Origin: JAEUJZ01 sp964460115
Lineage (GTDB): Bacteria; Myxococcota_A; Polyangia; Palsa-1104; JAEUJZ01
Direction of reading: 5' to 3'
Length of the DNA: 64,000 nt
Assembly (NCBI GenBank): GCA_964460115.1
Contig: CAYWPR010000016.1
Coordinates: 1 to 64,000 of the forward strand
The notes beneath the pieces are model-generated. The model ran no database searches and was not told the DNA's origin. It saw only the letters and a list, made by a program, of their open reading frames with translations. A program made the position numbers and the translations under genes. Of the stretch, positions 18,589-27,516 are shown piece by piece (positions within the stretch are counted from its first letter, which is position 1; each line of letters begins with the position of its first letter).

Positions 18589-19181
18589 AACGACACCGGA
18601 ATGCGACGTATGTCGGTATAAAAAGAGACGACTTCGACTTTCTGCTCGGGTGCGCCGGGTTCATCCCAAATCACGCGCATGGTGACGCGGCGGATGCCTT
18701 GTTCCAGCATCTCTTTGACCGGACCGAGCATATTGCCCAGGCCGCTTGACAGATTGGCGCCGGACGAGGTGCCCGAGGTGGACGAACTAGGCGTGGATCC
18801 GCCCCCTATCTGCTGACGATCCTGTAGCAGTTTGGTCGCCGCGCTTTGCATATCGGCAGCTTCGGGCAGATGAATTTTTTCGACGAGATAAGACCATTTG
18901 TAGCGCGCAAATGCCTGCTCTTTATAGGGCGCGTCCTTAAAGTCGCCCTGTTTTTCCAGGCGACCGGCTTCGTCGGTAAATCCCTCGGTGACAAATTGGT
19001 CTTGCAGCTCTTCGAGCTTGGCCCGGCACAAAAAAGTCGCGGTGGTCATAAGCCGCGCATGATGCGCCGCCCGCACCGCGCGGCCCAGGGTCAAAGTCAG
19101 ACCGGTCAGCGCCCCGGACAAAATCGCCACGGCAATCATCACTTCCAAAAGCGAAAAGCCCCCTTGCTGCCGCCGCGTCAT
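18585..19181 (-). CDS. gspI: Type II secretion minor pseudopilin GspI
   Basis: A 198-residue minor pseudopilin with a short leader and cleavage site G|FSLLEVMIAVAILSG, Glu5 present. The CRAKLEELQ helix typical of GspI follows. A Gly/Ser/Thr-rich loop (SSSTSGTSSGANLSSG) near residues 133-150 is a lineage-specific insert. GspI nucleates the tip of the pseudopilus. It overlaps both neighbours by 4 bases (ATGA), which indicates coupled translation. Confidence 0.92.
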   Translation of the reverse strand: MTRRQQGGFSLLEVMIAVAILSGALTGLTLTLGRAVRAAHHARLMTTATFLCRAKLEELQDQFVTEGFTDEAGRLEKQGDFKDAPYKEQAFARYKWSYLVEKIHLPEAADMQSAATKLLQDRQQIGGGSTPSSSTSGTSSGANLSSGLGNMLGPVKEMLEQGIRRVTMRVIWDEPGAPEQKVEVVSFYTDIRRIPVSL

Positions 19182-19906
19182 GGAACCATTCCTTTGCCGT
19201 TGCCGGCTTCAAAATCCGGTGGCGGCGGAACTCGGCCGGCACGGACTTCGACCCTGCCGGTCAGGCCGTGCACGATTAAGGAATACTGGTCGTCTTCATC
19301 GCCGTGCTCATTGCCCATATGGATGATTGCGCGCTCGGTATGGCCGTCGGGAAAAAAGTGCAAATAGGCATGACCAGCGCTAAATGGCTCGGATTGGCGC
19401 GGCGTATAAATATCCAAAATGCGAATGCGGCCGAGTTTGATAGTCGGCAAAGCACTGTCTTTGTATTGGGCAAACTTGGGACGGCGCGGCGACGGCGGTG
19501 GCAAAAGCTCTGGAGGCAGGCCACTTGATTGCGTACTTTTTTCTTCTTCTTCCTGACGGCGGTCCAGGGCATCGTGGTCCTCGCCTCGGCCGTGGCCGCC
19601 ACTTGTTTCCTTATCGCTTAGCAGCACGCGGGTTTCCGAGCGCTCTAACCGATAGGTCTGCTTGTCCAGGTCCAGGTGTAGGCGATAAAACGCACCTGTG
19701 GTGATGGCCCGGTCGTAGCTATAGCGAATGGCGGCAGCCATTTTGGAAGCGGCGCTGCGCAGCTCGGTTTTCACGAGGCTGCGCAGGCCAAATACAGCAC
19801 TGCCGCTGACCAGGCCGACAATTGCCATGGCGACCAGAACCTCGACGAGCGTATAGCCACGCTGGCTATTTTTTGGCCTCGGGCTCATCCCAGGAATGAA
19901 GGTCAT
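19178..19906 (-). CDS. gspH: Type II secretion minor pseudopilin GspH
   Basis: A 242-residue pseudopilin with cleavage site G|YTLVEVLVAMAIVG and Glu5 present. The start at 19906 was selected because a near-ideal AAGGAAGG lies 8 bases before it. This puts the first 41 bases inside the end of gspG. A start at 19888 gives a shorter leader but has no clear ribosome binding site. An acidic, Pro-rich insert (EEEEKS... LLPPPSP) near 130-160 breaks the usual beta domain. GspH connects the tip complex with the GspG shaft. Confidence 0.85.
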   Translation of the reverse strand: MTFIPGMSPRPKNSQRGYTLVEVLVAMAIVGLVSGSAVFGLRSLVKTELRSAASKMAAAIRYSYDRAITTGAFYRLHLDLDKQTYRLERSETRVLLSDKETSGGHGRGEDHDALDRRQEEEEKSTQSSGLPPELLPPPSPRRPKFAQYKDSALPTIKLGRIRILDIYTPRQSEPFSAGHAYLHFFPDGHTERAIIHMGNEHGDEDDQYSLIVHGLTGRVEVRAGRVPPPPDFEAGNGKGMVP

Positions 19907-20312
19907 CGGGACTGCCTTCCTTACCGTCTTTGCCCATGCTGATGAGGTCAATGTCGTCCTCATGTTCGCTCGGGCACTTAAATAGGAAAGTATGGCCCCA
20001 GCCGTCTTTGGGCTCTTTGCGGTTGTCCATCATGTCGGCCAGTTTTTGCGGGCAGCCCTCGTTTCCGGGGGTGGTCTGCCACTGCACATAGGCCTGCTTG
20101 ATCTGCGTCATAAGGTTGCGGGTCTGTTGCAGACGCGACTGCTCCAAACGCCGAAACCCGATAAAGCCGGCGGCGCCCATCAGCATGCTGATAATCGCCA
20201 TGACGATTAGAATTTCGGTCAGCGTGTAGCCGGCGGCCAAATGTCGGACGCTGCGGTCCCGGCCAGCGCGGCGCTCGGCAAGTACGGTGTAAACACGGTG
20301 TAAAAGCTTCAT
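19866..20312 (-). CDS. gspG: Type II secretion major pseudopilin GspG
   Basis: A 148-residue major pseudopilin that polymerises into the periplasmic piston. The leader of about 28 residues is unusually long and Arg-rich. The mature part begins G|YTLTEILIVMAIISML with Glu5. The C-terminal region has DGWGHTFLFKCPSEHEDDIDLISMGKDG, which resembles the calcium-binding loop of GspG (shown here only in outline; aspartates follow the DGWG turn). The start at 20312 is supported by GGAG 8 bases upstream and by its position 10 bases after the gspF stop. Confidence 0.92.
   Translation of the reverse strand: MKLLHRVYTVLAERRAGRDRSVRHLAAGYTLTEILIVMAIISMLMGAAGFIGFRRLEQSRLQQTRNLMTQIKQAYVQWQTTPGNEGCPQKLADMMDNRKEPKDGWGHTFLFKCPSEHEDDIDLISMGKDGKEGSPDDLHSWDEPEAKK
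19915..19922 (-). promoter_or_regulatory. Strong ribosome binding site for gspH within gspG
   Basis: The minus strand reads AAGGAAGG, 8 bases before the ATG at 19906. It lies inside the gspG coding region and decides the gspH start. Confidence 0.7.
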
Positions 20313-20322
20313 GTGAGTTCTC

Positions 20323-21621
20323 CTACTGAACAAACTCGTTCATCTCCATGATGGGCATCAAGATGCTAAAGACGACAAAACCCACGGCCCCGCCCATAAA
20401 CAGGATCATAAGCGGTTCCAGCATGGTGGTCAGACGGGCAATCTTCATGTCCACCTCAACATCGTAGGCGGCGGCGACGTTTTCAAGCATGGTCTCAAGC
20501 TGGCCCGAGCGCTCGCCCACCGCGATCATGTGACAGACCACGGGCGGAAACTCGCCAGAGCGGCGCAAAGGCTGCGCGATGGATTCACCTTCGCGTATCG
20601 ATTCACGCGCTTCTTCGACGACTTTGGTCAAAACGCTGTTGCCCAGAACGTTTTTGACGATTTCCATCGCCCGCAAAAGCTGCACGCCCGAAGCCAGCAT
20701 GGTCGCCAGGGTCTTGGCAAAACGGCTGACCGCGACCATGCGCGTTAGTCCGCCGAAAATCGGCAGACGCAGCACCAGCCGATCCCAGCGATAACGACCG
20801 TTTGGCGAATTCAGCCAGCGCCGCACCGAATACACGCCAAGTCCGAAGATGGGAATCAAAAGCCACCAGAAGTCGGTCATCGCCGTCGACATCCAAATGA
20901 GGATCTGCGTGTTTATGGGCAAAGCGCGACCGCTGTCGGCATACATGGCCGTTACCTTGGGAACGACCGTGTTCATCAAAATCATCAAGATGCCGCCGCC
21001 GAGCACGGTCATCACCAAGGGATAAAAAAGCGCGGTCATGACTTTGGATCGCAAGCGATTCTGCGCTTCCAAAAAGTCCGCCAAGCGAAACAGCACGGCC
21101 TCGAGATTGCCGGCGGCTTCTCCGGCCGAGACTAGATGCGTATACAAGTCTGAAAAAAAGCGCGGATGCCGACCAAGCGCCTGTGAAAACGGCAGACCTT
21201 CGTTGATCTGAATTTTGACGTCGGACAGAACTCGTTTTAGGCCGGGACGCTCGGCCTGCTCGACCAGGGCCGCAAGCGATTCGCTAAGCTGCACGCCAGC
21301 GCGCAAAAGGGTGGCCAGTTGACGGGTCAGCACCGCGATGACTTGCGGATCGGCATCGCCCCGCTGGTTCAGCCAGGCCAAAACCTGCCGTGGAGAAGCG
21401 GCGGAAGCCATCGCCGCCAAAAAGCCGTCGGCATTTTGCGCAGAGCGGGCCGGCCCGCGCGCTCCACCGCGCGCCTGGCCCAGCGTCGACTCTTTGACTT
21501 CGGTCAAAAGAATGCCTTCGCGTCGCAAAAGCGCCCGCAGGGCTCGCGGATTGTCCGCGTCTTTGACGCCGCCTATCGCCTTGCCCTTGGCATCAAAGCC
21601 TTTGTACTGAAAAACTGGCAT
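20323..21621 (-). CDS. gspF: Type II secretion inner membrane platform protein GspF
   Basis: A 432-residue polytopic protein with the N-terminal FQYKGFDAKGKAIGG domain, then two homologous T2SSF domains (about 100-225 and 300-425). Three membrane segments lie near 198-220, 246-270 and 400-425. GspF couples GspE ATP hydrolysis to pseudopilin extraction. The Ala/Gly-rich linker around residues 45-70 is slightly expanded. It lies 4 bases downstream of the gspE stop. Confidence 0.95.
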   Translation of the reverse strand: MPVFQYKGFDAKGKAIGGVKDADNPRALRALLRREGILLTEVKESTLGQARGGARGPARSAQNADGFLAAMASAASPRQVLAWLNQRGDADPQVIAVLTRQLATLLRAGVQLSESLAALVEQAERPGLKRVLSDVKIQINEGLPFSQALGRHPRFFSDLYTHLVSAGEAAGNLEAVLFRLADFLEAQNRLRSKVMTALFYPLVMTVLGGGILMILMNTVVPKVTAMYADSGRALPINTQILIWMSTAMTDFWWLLIPIFGLGVYSVRRWLNSPNGRYRWDRLVLRLPIFGGLTRMVAVSRFAKTLATMLASGVQLLRAMEIVKNVLGNSVLTKVVEEARESIREGESIAQPLRRSGEFPPVVCHMIAVGERSGQLETMLENVAAAYDVEVDMKIARLTTMLEPLMILFMGGAVGFVVFSILMPIMEMNEFVQ

Positions 21622-21625
21622 CGGC

Positions 21626-23554
21626 CTATTCGGCGTCCTCCGCGGTGACGAGCATCACTTCTTCCAGCGAGGTGATGCCGGCCAAGACTTTGCCCGCACC
21701 GTCCATGCGCAGCGTGCGCATGCCCGCTTCCAAGGCGCTTTTTTTCAGCGTCGTCGAATCGGATTTTTTCAGACTCAGGGCACGAATATTGTCGTCGATA
21801 ATCAAAAGCTCGTAGATGGCCGAGCGTCCGGCATAGCCGCGAAAGGTGCAGGAAGCACAGCCGCCCGGGTGCGGCCGAAACAGATAGCCGTGCCGTGGGC
21901 CCGGCGCCTTGGTTTTATAGTTGGCGATGTGCAGCGTGCCTTCGAAAAATTGCTCGGCGGACAGGCCCAGTCGGCCAAGCTCTTCCGCCGAAGGCAAGTA
22001 GGCTTCGCGGCAATGCGGACACAAACGCCGCACCAGACGCTGCGCCAAAACCCCCATCAGCGATGAGGTCACCAAGAACGGCTCGATGCCCATATCGATA
22101 AGCCGAGTCAGCGCGCCGGCGGCATCGTTAGTATGGACCGTGGAAAAAACCAAGTGTCCGGTCAAAGACGCGGTAATCGCCATCGAAGCGGTTTCTTGAT
22201 CGCGAATTTCGCCGACCATGATGACGTCGGGATCATGGCGCAAAAAGCTGCGAATCGAGGCGGCAAAGGACAGCTCGATCTTGGGATTGACCTGAATCTG
22301 CGAGATGCCTTCAAGCTGATACTCGACCGGGTCCTCGACGGTCAGAATATTGATGTCGGCGGTGTTGATCTTGGACAGCGCGGCGTAAAGCGTCGTGGTC
22401 TTGCCCGAACCGGTCGGCCCGGTGACAAGCAGAATTCCGTGCGGCCGATTGATGAGCTCCATCATCGTCGCCAGGTGATCTTCGCCAAAGCCCAAATCTG
22501 CCAGATCGAGCAGAACCGAGCTGCGGTCTAAAAGTCGAATGGTAATGCGCTCGCCAAAGCCGGTCGGCACGGTAGCGACGCGCATGTCGATGTCTTTGCC
22601 GGCAATTTTGCGCCGAATGCGACCGTCTTGCGGCAGCCGCTTTTCGGCAATGTTTAAGCCGGCCATGATCTTGACGCGGGCGATGATTGAATTGATGAAG
22701 TTGCGCGGTGCCCGTTTGTACTCTTCTAAGACGTTGTCGATGCGATAGCGCACGAGCAGGTCTTTTTCGCGCGGCTCAATGTGAATGTCCGAGGCGCGCA
22801 CGCGCACCGCGTGAAAAATTACCGAATTGACCCACCGAATGATGGGCGCTTCGTCGTTTAGGTCGACGAGATCGACGTCTTCTTCGGTCTCTTCTTCGGT
22901 GGCGGCGTCCTCGTCACGCTCTAGCTCGGTGTCAATCCGCCCCTGAGAATAGATTTTGTTAATCGCCTCGAGAATCAAGATCTCGGGCACGAGGACCGGC
23001 TCGATGTCCGCCCCGGCGGCGCGGGCGACGTCGTCAAGCACATGCACAGCCGTGGGATCGGCGATGGCCACTTCGACAATGTCACGATCGATGTCGCGCC
23101 GCAAAAGCAGCAGCCGATGGGCCTTGGCGAAGTTGATGGGAACACGCTGCGCCAGTTCGGCATCGACGCTTTCGGGACGCAGCGTTTCGTTTAGAGGCAA
23201 ATCGAACTGCTTGCCCAAGGCGCGCAACACATCAAGTTCGCTAACGGCCTTGCGCTTAATCAAAATCTCGCCGAGGCGCGTCCCTTCGGTCTGAGCGCCG
23301 CCGCCGCGCCGTAGCTCTTCCTGCTCGAACAGGGCATCGCGCAGAGCGTCTTCGGTGAGGCCAAAATGGGTGCGCAAAAGCGCCCCCAGCGCCCGCGGCG
23401 GGGCCGGGCGCAAGGGCGGTGGGGCATGGACGCGATGCTCTCCCGACGACTTGACCGGTGGTCCGGCGGCGCCACTGGTACGCGCTTCGGCCGATTTCTG
23501 CGTGGGCAGCGGCGGAGGAAAAGCTCCACGCGATCGATTCTGCTCGCTTGGCAT
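21626..23554 (-). CDS. gspE: Type II secretion ATPase GspE
   Basis: A 642-residue hexameric secretion ATPase. A Pro-rich leader (1-55) precedes the GspL-binding N-terminal domains (about 58-205), an acidic spacer (about 208-235) and the catalytic core. Walker A is GPTGSGKTT (379-387), the Walker B region is DPDVIMVGEIRD (441-452) and the His box is TGHLVFSTVHTND. The zinc module has cysteines at 512, 515, 566 and 569 (CPHC and CASC), typical of GspE. It belongs to the middle of the operon, with short gaps to gspD and gspF. All catalytic residues are intact. Confidence 0.96.
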   Translation of the reverse strand: MPSEQNRSRGAFPPPLPTQKSAEARTSGAAGPPVKSSGEHRVHAPPPLRPAPPRALGALLRTHFGLTEDALRDALFEQEELRRGGGAQTEGTRLGEILIKRKAVSELDVLRALGKQFDLPLNETLRPESVDAELAQRVPINFAKAHRLLLLRRDIDRDIVEVAIADPTAVHVLDDVARAAGADIEPVLVPEILILEAINKIYSQGRIDTELERDEDAATEEETEEDVDLVDLNDEAPIIRWVNSVIFHAVRVRASDIHIEPREKDLLVRYRIDNVLEEYKRAPRNFINSIIARVKIMAGLNIAEKRLPQDGRIRRKIAGKDIDMRVATVPTGFGERITIRLLDRSSVLLDLADLGFGEDHLATMMELINRPHGILLVTGPTGSGKTTTLYAALSKINTADINILTVEDPVEYQLEGISQIQVNPKIELSFAASIRSFLRHDPDVIMVGEIRDQETASMAITASLTGHLVFSTVHTNDAAGALTRLIDMGIEPFLVTSSLMGVLAQRLVRRLCPHCREAYLPSAEELGRLGLSAEQFFEGTLHIANYKTKAPGPRHGYLFRPHPGGCASCTFRGYAGRSAIYELLIIDDNIRALSLKKSDSTTLKKSALEAGMRTLRMDGAGKVLAGITSLEEVMLVTAEDAE

Positions 23555-23561
23555 AGTCGAC

Positions 23562-26285
23562 CTACCCAGCCGGAGGAGGTGCCGGGCGCGGCCCAGGTAC
23601 CGCCGGAGGCGGCGGCAAGACTGGCGGCGGCAGGTTGGGCGCCTGGGGCGGATGCGTGGGCGCGGGGAGCGGTGCGGGCGCGGAAGCCGGCGCCGGCGTC
23701 ACCCCGCTTGGAAAGCTCGGTCGCGGTCCCGGCGGCAGTTCAACCGGACCGGAGTCTACGACATCGCGACCAAGCGATTGCTCAGCGGCGCGCAGCTCGA
23801 CCATTTCGCGCTCGGCCTGAACGCCGGCTTGGTTGATTTCTTCCAGCGCGCCTTTGCGGCGCGTGTAATCGATGACGCCGGCGACTTCACGCTCATCACT
23901 AAATCCGGCGTAGGCTTCGATGAATTCGCGCCGTTCGCGCGTCTTGCGTTCAAAGATGCGCGCCAAATCTCCAGGGTCATTGATGATGTAGGGGGTCAGA
24001 ACGATAAGCAGCATCTGCTTCTGCACTTCTTTAGACTTAGTCTTAAATAAGTATCCCAATATCGGAATATCGCCGAGGATGGGAATCTTGCTGACCGATT
24101 CACGCAGCGAATCGCGCATGATGCCGCCCAGCACCACCGGTTGCTGATCGCGAACGACCGCGGTGGTCTCAAGCGCCCGCTTGTTGGTCGCCGGGCCCAG
24201 GCCGTTATAGTTCTTGTCGGACACATCGTCGATGGTGCTTTTGATTTCCAGACGCACGTAATCGGCCGAGTTGACGTGCGGCGTCAGTTCCAGCTTCAAC
24301 GTTACGTTTTGACGCTGCACCGACTGTAGGGCCGTAAGTCCGGCCAAGCCACCAGTCGCCCCGACCTGGGGCAAGCCGCCGGTAATCGCGCTTGGGAAGG
24401 GCAAGTTCTGACCGATTTCAATGGTCGCCTTCTCATTGTCGGTGGCCAGCATATTGGGAACTTGCAAAATGTTCACGTCGTTATTGGTCTGCAGGGCCTG
24501 TATAACCAGGCCAAACTGCGGCGGTAGGGTAGCACTTGACGTCGATCCGGTCTGTCCGAAGATGCTGCTGGCCGGAAGCTGCGGACCGATAATTCCCCCC
24601 ACCAGGCCCGAAGCCCCAAGCAGCGACAGTGGCGACAGCGATTTAATCGAACTGCCCTCTAGTCCCCCGATGACAAAACCGTTGGCGAAAGGCAGCGCGC
24701 CATGGTAGCTCAGCCCCAAATCGCGCGAATTGCTGAGGCTGATCTCCATGATCGTCGCCTCAATAAACACCTGACGGCGCGGCACGTCGAGCCGACGGAT
24801 GACATCGCGCAGCGTCAGATAATCGCGGCTTGTGGCCAGAATGACCAGGGTGTTTGTAGATTTGTCAGGGCTGATTTTGACCTCATCCTGAAACAGGCTG
24901 GACGCCCCGCCACCGCTGCTTGACATCGACCCACCGCTCGATGGGCTGCCCGGACGTCCGGATGTCGGCCGCCGAGCGCCGGACGTACTAGACACCGTGA
25001 TGCCAAGTCCGCCGAGAACCTGCACCATATCCTCGGCATTGGCATTTTCCAGGCTGTAGACGTGAATGCGATCGGAGCTGTTGCCGCGTTCGCCTTGCTG
25101 CTCTAGACGCCGCACCAAAGCAAAAACCCGCTGGTAGGTCCGCTCGGAGGCTACAATAATCAGCGAATTTGTACGCTCGTCGGCAAGTATCTGGCTGATC
25201 GAATCTTCGCCGCTGCCGATTTGTGGCGGCGGCAAAGGCGTCTCGCCGGTAGGATTGACCGAAATTGGTGCCCGCCGCGCCTGCCCGGCTGCCGGCGCTT
25301 TGCCGACGTTGAATATTTTTTCCAGCATCTGCGATACTTCGCTCGCGACGATATTTTTCAGTCGAATGACCCAGATTTTCTCGCCGGTCAGCGGCACGTC
25401 GAGCGCGCGTACCACTTCTTCCATGCGCCGAATGTTCGTCGCCAGGTCGGTGATGACCAGCGTATTGCTGGTGGCATAGGGCATAATATCGCCGTCGCGG
25501 CCCTTTAAGCGATTGAGCACCTGAACCACATCTTCAGTCGTGATGTAATGCAGGCGCAAAAGGCGGGTGACGTATTCTTCGCTGCGCGGCACCGGAGCGC
25601 CGGGCACGTAAACCGGAATCGACGATTCGCGGGCGCGGTTAGATTCGATGATTTTTAGAACTTGGCCCTCGGGTTGCACAGTCAGACCCATCGATTCCAG
25701 TGCCGACAAAAAGATGCGATAGGCTTCGTCAATGCTGACCTTTTCAGGGGCGATAATTGTCACTTTGGCTTGCCGAATGCTGCTCGGCACGATGAACGGC
25801 CGGCATGAAATCGCCTTGATCCAGCCAATAAGCTCCATGAGCTCTGTCTCGGGCTTCAGCGCGATGTTTACTTTGTAGCCGCGCGGAAAGCGCTGACATT
25901 CGGCAAATTCCTTGCCACCGGGAACAGGCGTAGGCAGGCTGTCAGCAGCGTCAGCCGGTACGGCCTTGGGCGGAGCGGCGGGACGCGCCGGAGCCGTCGC
26001 AGCCGCCGGTCGTGGCAAAGTGGCCGCTGGTCCCGCAGGTGCCGTCCCGGTGCCGGGGGTCAGCGTCGCCAGCGCCGCCCCTGCCTTGCCGGGCTTAGGC
26101 GGTCGCACCGCTGCCGGTGCGGCTGGCCGAGGCGAGTCTGTAGCTTCATTTAAAGCGCCAGCGGCTGGACTTTGCGCCTCGAGGGGGGCCGGCCAAGTCA
26201 AAAGCACTCCAGTTATGGTGACAGCCACTACGCCGGCGCCAAACCAGGGAATTTTTTGCATCATTTTGGGCATCACACAAGTCAT
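23562..26285 (-). CDS. gspD: Type II secretion outer membrane secretin GspD
   Basis: A 907-residue secretin that forms the outer membrane channel. A signal peptide (about 1-38, ending LEAQ) is followed by an Ala/Pro-rich spacer of about 90 residues that standard GspD lacks. N0 starts near 135, and repeated KH-type N1-N3 domains run to about 560. The C-terminal secretin barrel (about 590-800) includes VPLTG-like and GGIMRDS segments and ends with FLFKTKSKEVQKQMLLIVLTP. A further 110-residue Pro-rich tail ends in a PPPPAVPGPRP stretch. An N3-type linker near 500 is Gly/Ser-rich. The start lies 8 bases from the gspC stop. Confidence 0.95.
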   Translation of the reverse strand: MTCVMPKMMQKIPWFGAGVVAVTITGVLLTWPAPLEAQSPAAGALNEATDSPRPAAPAAVRPPKPGKAGAALATLTPGTGTAPAGPAATLPRPAAATAPARPAAPPKAVPADAADSLPTPVPGGKEFAECQRFPRGYKVNIALKPETELMELIGWIKAISCRPFIVPSSIRQAKVTIIAPEKVSIDEAYRIFLSALESMGLTVQPEGQVLKIIESNRARESSIPVYVPGAPVPRSEEYVTRLLRLHYITTEDVVQVLNRLKGRDGDIMPYATSNTLVITDLATNIRRMEEVVRALDVPLTGEKIWVIRLKNIVASEVSQMLEKIFNVGKAPAAGQARRAPISVNPTGETPLPPPQIGSGEDSISQILADERTNSLIIVASERTYQRVFALVRRLEQQGERGNSSDRIHVYSLENANAEDMVQVLGGLGITVSSTSGARRPTSGRPGSPSSGGSMSSSGGGASSLFQDEVKISPDKSTNTLVILATSRDYLTLRDVIRRLDVPRRQVFIEATIMEISLSNSRDLGLSYHGALPFANGFVIGGLEGSSIKSLSPLSLLGASGLVGGIIGPQLPASSIFGQTGSTSSATLPPQFGLVIQALQTNNDVNILQVPNMLATDNEKATIEIGQNLPFPSAITGGLPQVGATGGLAGLTALQSVQRQNVTLKLELTPHVNSADYVRLEIKSTIDDVSDKNYNGLGPATNKRALETTAVVRDQQPVVLGGIMRDSLRESVSKIPILGDIPILGYLFKTKSKEVQKQMLLIVLTPYIINDPGDLARIFERKTRERREFIEAYAGFSDEREVAGVIDYTRRKGALEEINQAGVQAEREMVELRAAEQSLGRDVVDSGPVELPPGPRPSFPSGVTPAPASAPAPLPAPTHPPQAPNLPPPVLPPPPAVPGPRPAPPPAG

Positions 26286-26293
26286 GCGGTTAC

Positions 26294-27238
26294 TCAGCGA
26301 ATCTGATAATCGAGGGTAATGTTCTCGCCCCGCCGTTCGAGCTGCACGGTCAAGTGCGAGGCACTTTTGAGCTTGGTATACGCTTCAAACGCCTTGTCTG
26401 GCGTCGTCATGTCCAGGCCGTTTATGGCTTTTATCAGGTCAGCATTCTGCATGCCGATTTTGGCAAACACCGATCCGGGGCGAATTGCATACAGTTTGAA
26501 TCCATTCGGCTTGCCATCCTTAATCGACGGCACAAAGCGCGCGCTTGTCGCCAGCGCCGTGGTATTGGCCAGAAATTTATCGATTAGGCTTTTGTCTACC
26601 TCGCAGCTCGATCCGCTGCAGCGTACACCTTTGTCGATGTCCTTCTCTAGACCCGTTGCATCGCCGGGCGTCGGTTCAGCCACGGCGACCACCGGCGGTG
26701 GCGGCGGCGGCGAGTTTCCTTCTTCGAGATATTCAATGCGCTTACCGACGACCATATAAACCCGGCCTTCGACGACCTGCGCCACGATGGCCCCGCCCTG
26801 CGGCAACGCATCGCCGCGCCGAAAGATTCCCACCCCTTTGCGTTCGTTGCCGCCATCGCGAATGACCGCCATGGACCACTCTTTTTCGGTATCGCGCGGG
26901 TCGGGATTGACCATGGTGGCCAAAAGTTGCAGGTTCAGCGAGGAACGCTGCGGCGCGGTGTCAATCGGCCCATCGTCCACAGGGTGGTCGGGGGTCAAAA
27001 TAATCGGTGCACAAGTGCTGCAAAAGATGTTGCGGCGCAAAATAAACTCAACGTCCTTGCTGCGTTCCAGCTCGATGGCTGGTGGTTTGCTACCGGTCGG
27101 TCGCGAAAGCGGCGGACCATCGCCACCAAGCATCGTCGCGACAAGAACGCTGGCCGTGGCCCGCCCCAAAAATGACGCGCATAGGGCAATGCCGATTAGG
27201 CTGAGCACCCAAGAGTATTTTTTTAAAAACGAATTCAT
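26294..27238 (-). CDS. gspC: Type II secretion inner membrane protein GspC
   Basis: A 314-residue bitopic protein that connects the platform to GspD. Its membrane segment is at about 10-36. The homology region (about 66-175) begins with RRNIF, and a PDZ domain (about 220-312) is recognisable from the VRPGS-like IRPGSVFAKIG and INGLDM segments. Two cysteine pairs, Cys73/Cys76 and Cys207/Cys212, are unusual. I used the ATG at 27238 because the membrane helix starts right after it; a much longer reading back to 28084 would run through the divergent gene. It is the first gene of the gspCDEFGHIJKLMN operon. Confidence 0.92.
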   Translation of the reverse strand: MNSFLKKYSWVLSLIGIALCASFLGRATASVLVATMLGGDGPPLSRPTGSKPPAIELERSKDVEFILRRNIFCSTCAPIILTPDHPVDDGPIDTAPQRSSLNLQLLATMVNPDPRDTEKEWSMAVIRDGGNERKGVGIFRRGDALPQGGAIVAQVVEGRVYMVVGKRIEYLEEGNSPPPPPPVVAVAEPTPGDATGLEKDIDKGVRCSGSSCEVDKSLIDKFLANTTALATSARFVPSIKDGKPNGFKLYAIRPGSVFAKIGMQNADLIKAINGLDMTTPDKAFEAYTKLKSASHLTVQLERRGENITLDYQIR

Positions 27239-27327
27239 GGACCTTCGCCTCGCTATACAAATGCAAACGGAGTGCCATTTATCTCCGTCGAGGTTTTCGC
27301 GGATGCCGCGCCCAAAAACCTCGCACC

Positions 27328-27340
27328 TGTCAATTTGGCA
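27328..27340. promoter_or_regulatory. Operator-like palindrome, copy 1
   Basis: The sequence TGTCAATTTGGCA is an imperfect 13-base palindrome of the form TGnCAAnTTGnCA. It sits 90 bases before the gspC start in the region shared with the divergent lipoprotein gene. A second copy has its centre exactly 42 bases away. The regulator is unknown. Confidence 0.5.
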
Positions 27341-27369
27341 AGCTAGCCGAACTTCGCTTGGTGCGGCTG

Positions 27370-27382
27370 TGCCAATTTGACA
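27370..27382. promoter_or_regulatory. Operator-like palindrome, copy 2
   Basis: TGCCAATTTGACA has the same TGnCAAnTTGnCA form as copy 1. The centre-to-centre distance of 42 bases is four helical turns, so both sites would face the same side of the DNA. Confidence 0.5.
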
Positions 27383-27516
27383 GCCGGTTTTCCAGCCGAA
27401 TTTGAATTTTGTGTTAATGTCCGACCGCCCTTTGGGGCGCGAAAGCGCAGGCCAGGAACATCGGTCGTTTTTAAAACGTGTTCGCCGGCAGGCCAGCAAC
27501 AAAGAGGAGAACTGCC

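Noticed and set aside
23355..24050. A frame on the plus strand over gspD and gspE
   Set aside because: It is a shadow of the Pro-rich coding ends of two secretion genes.
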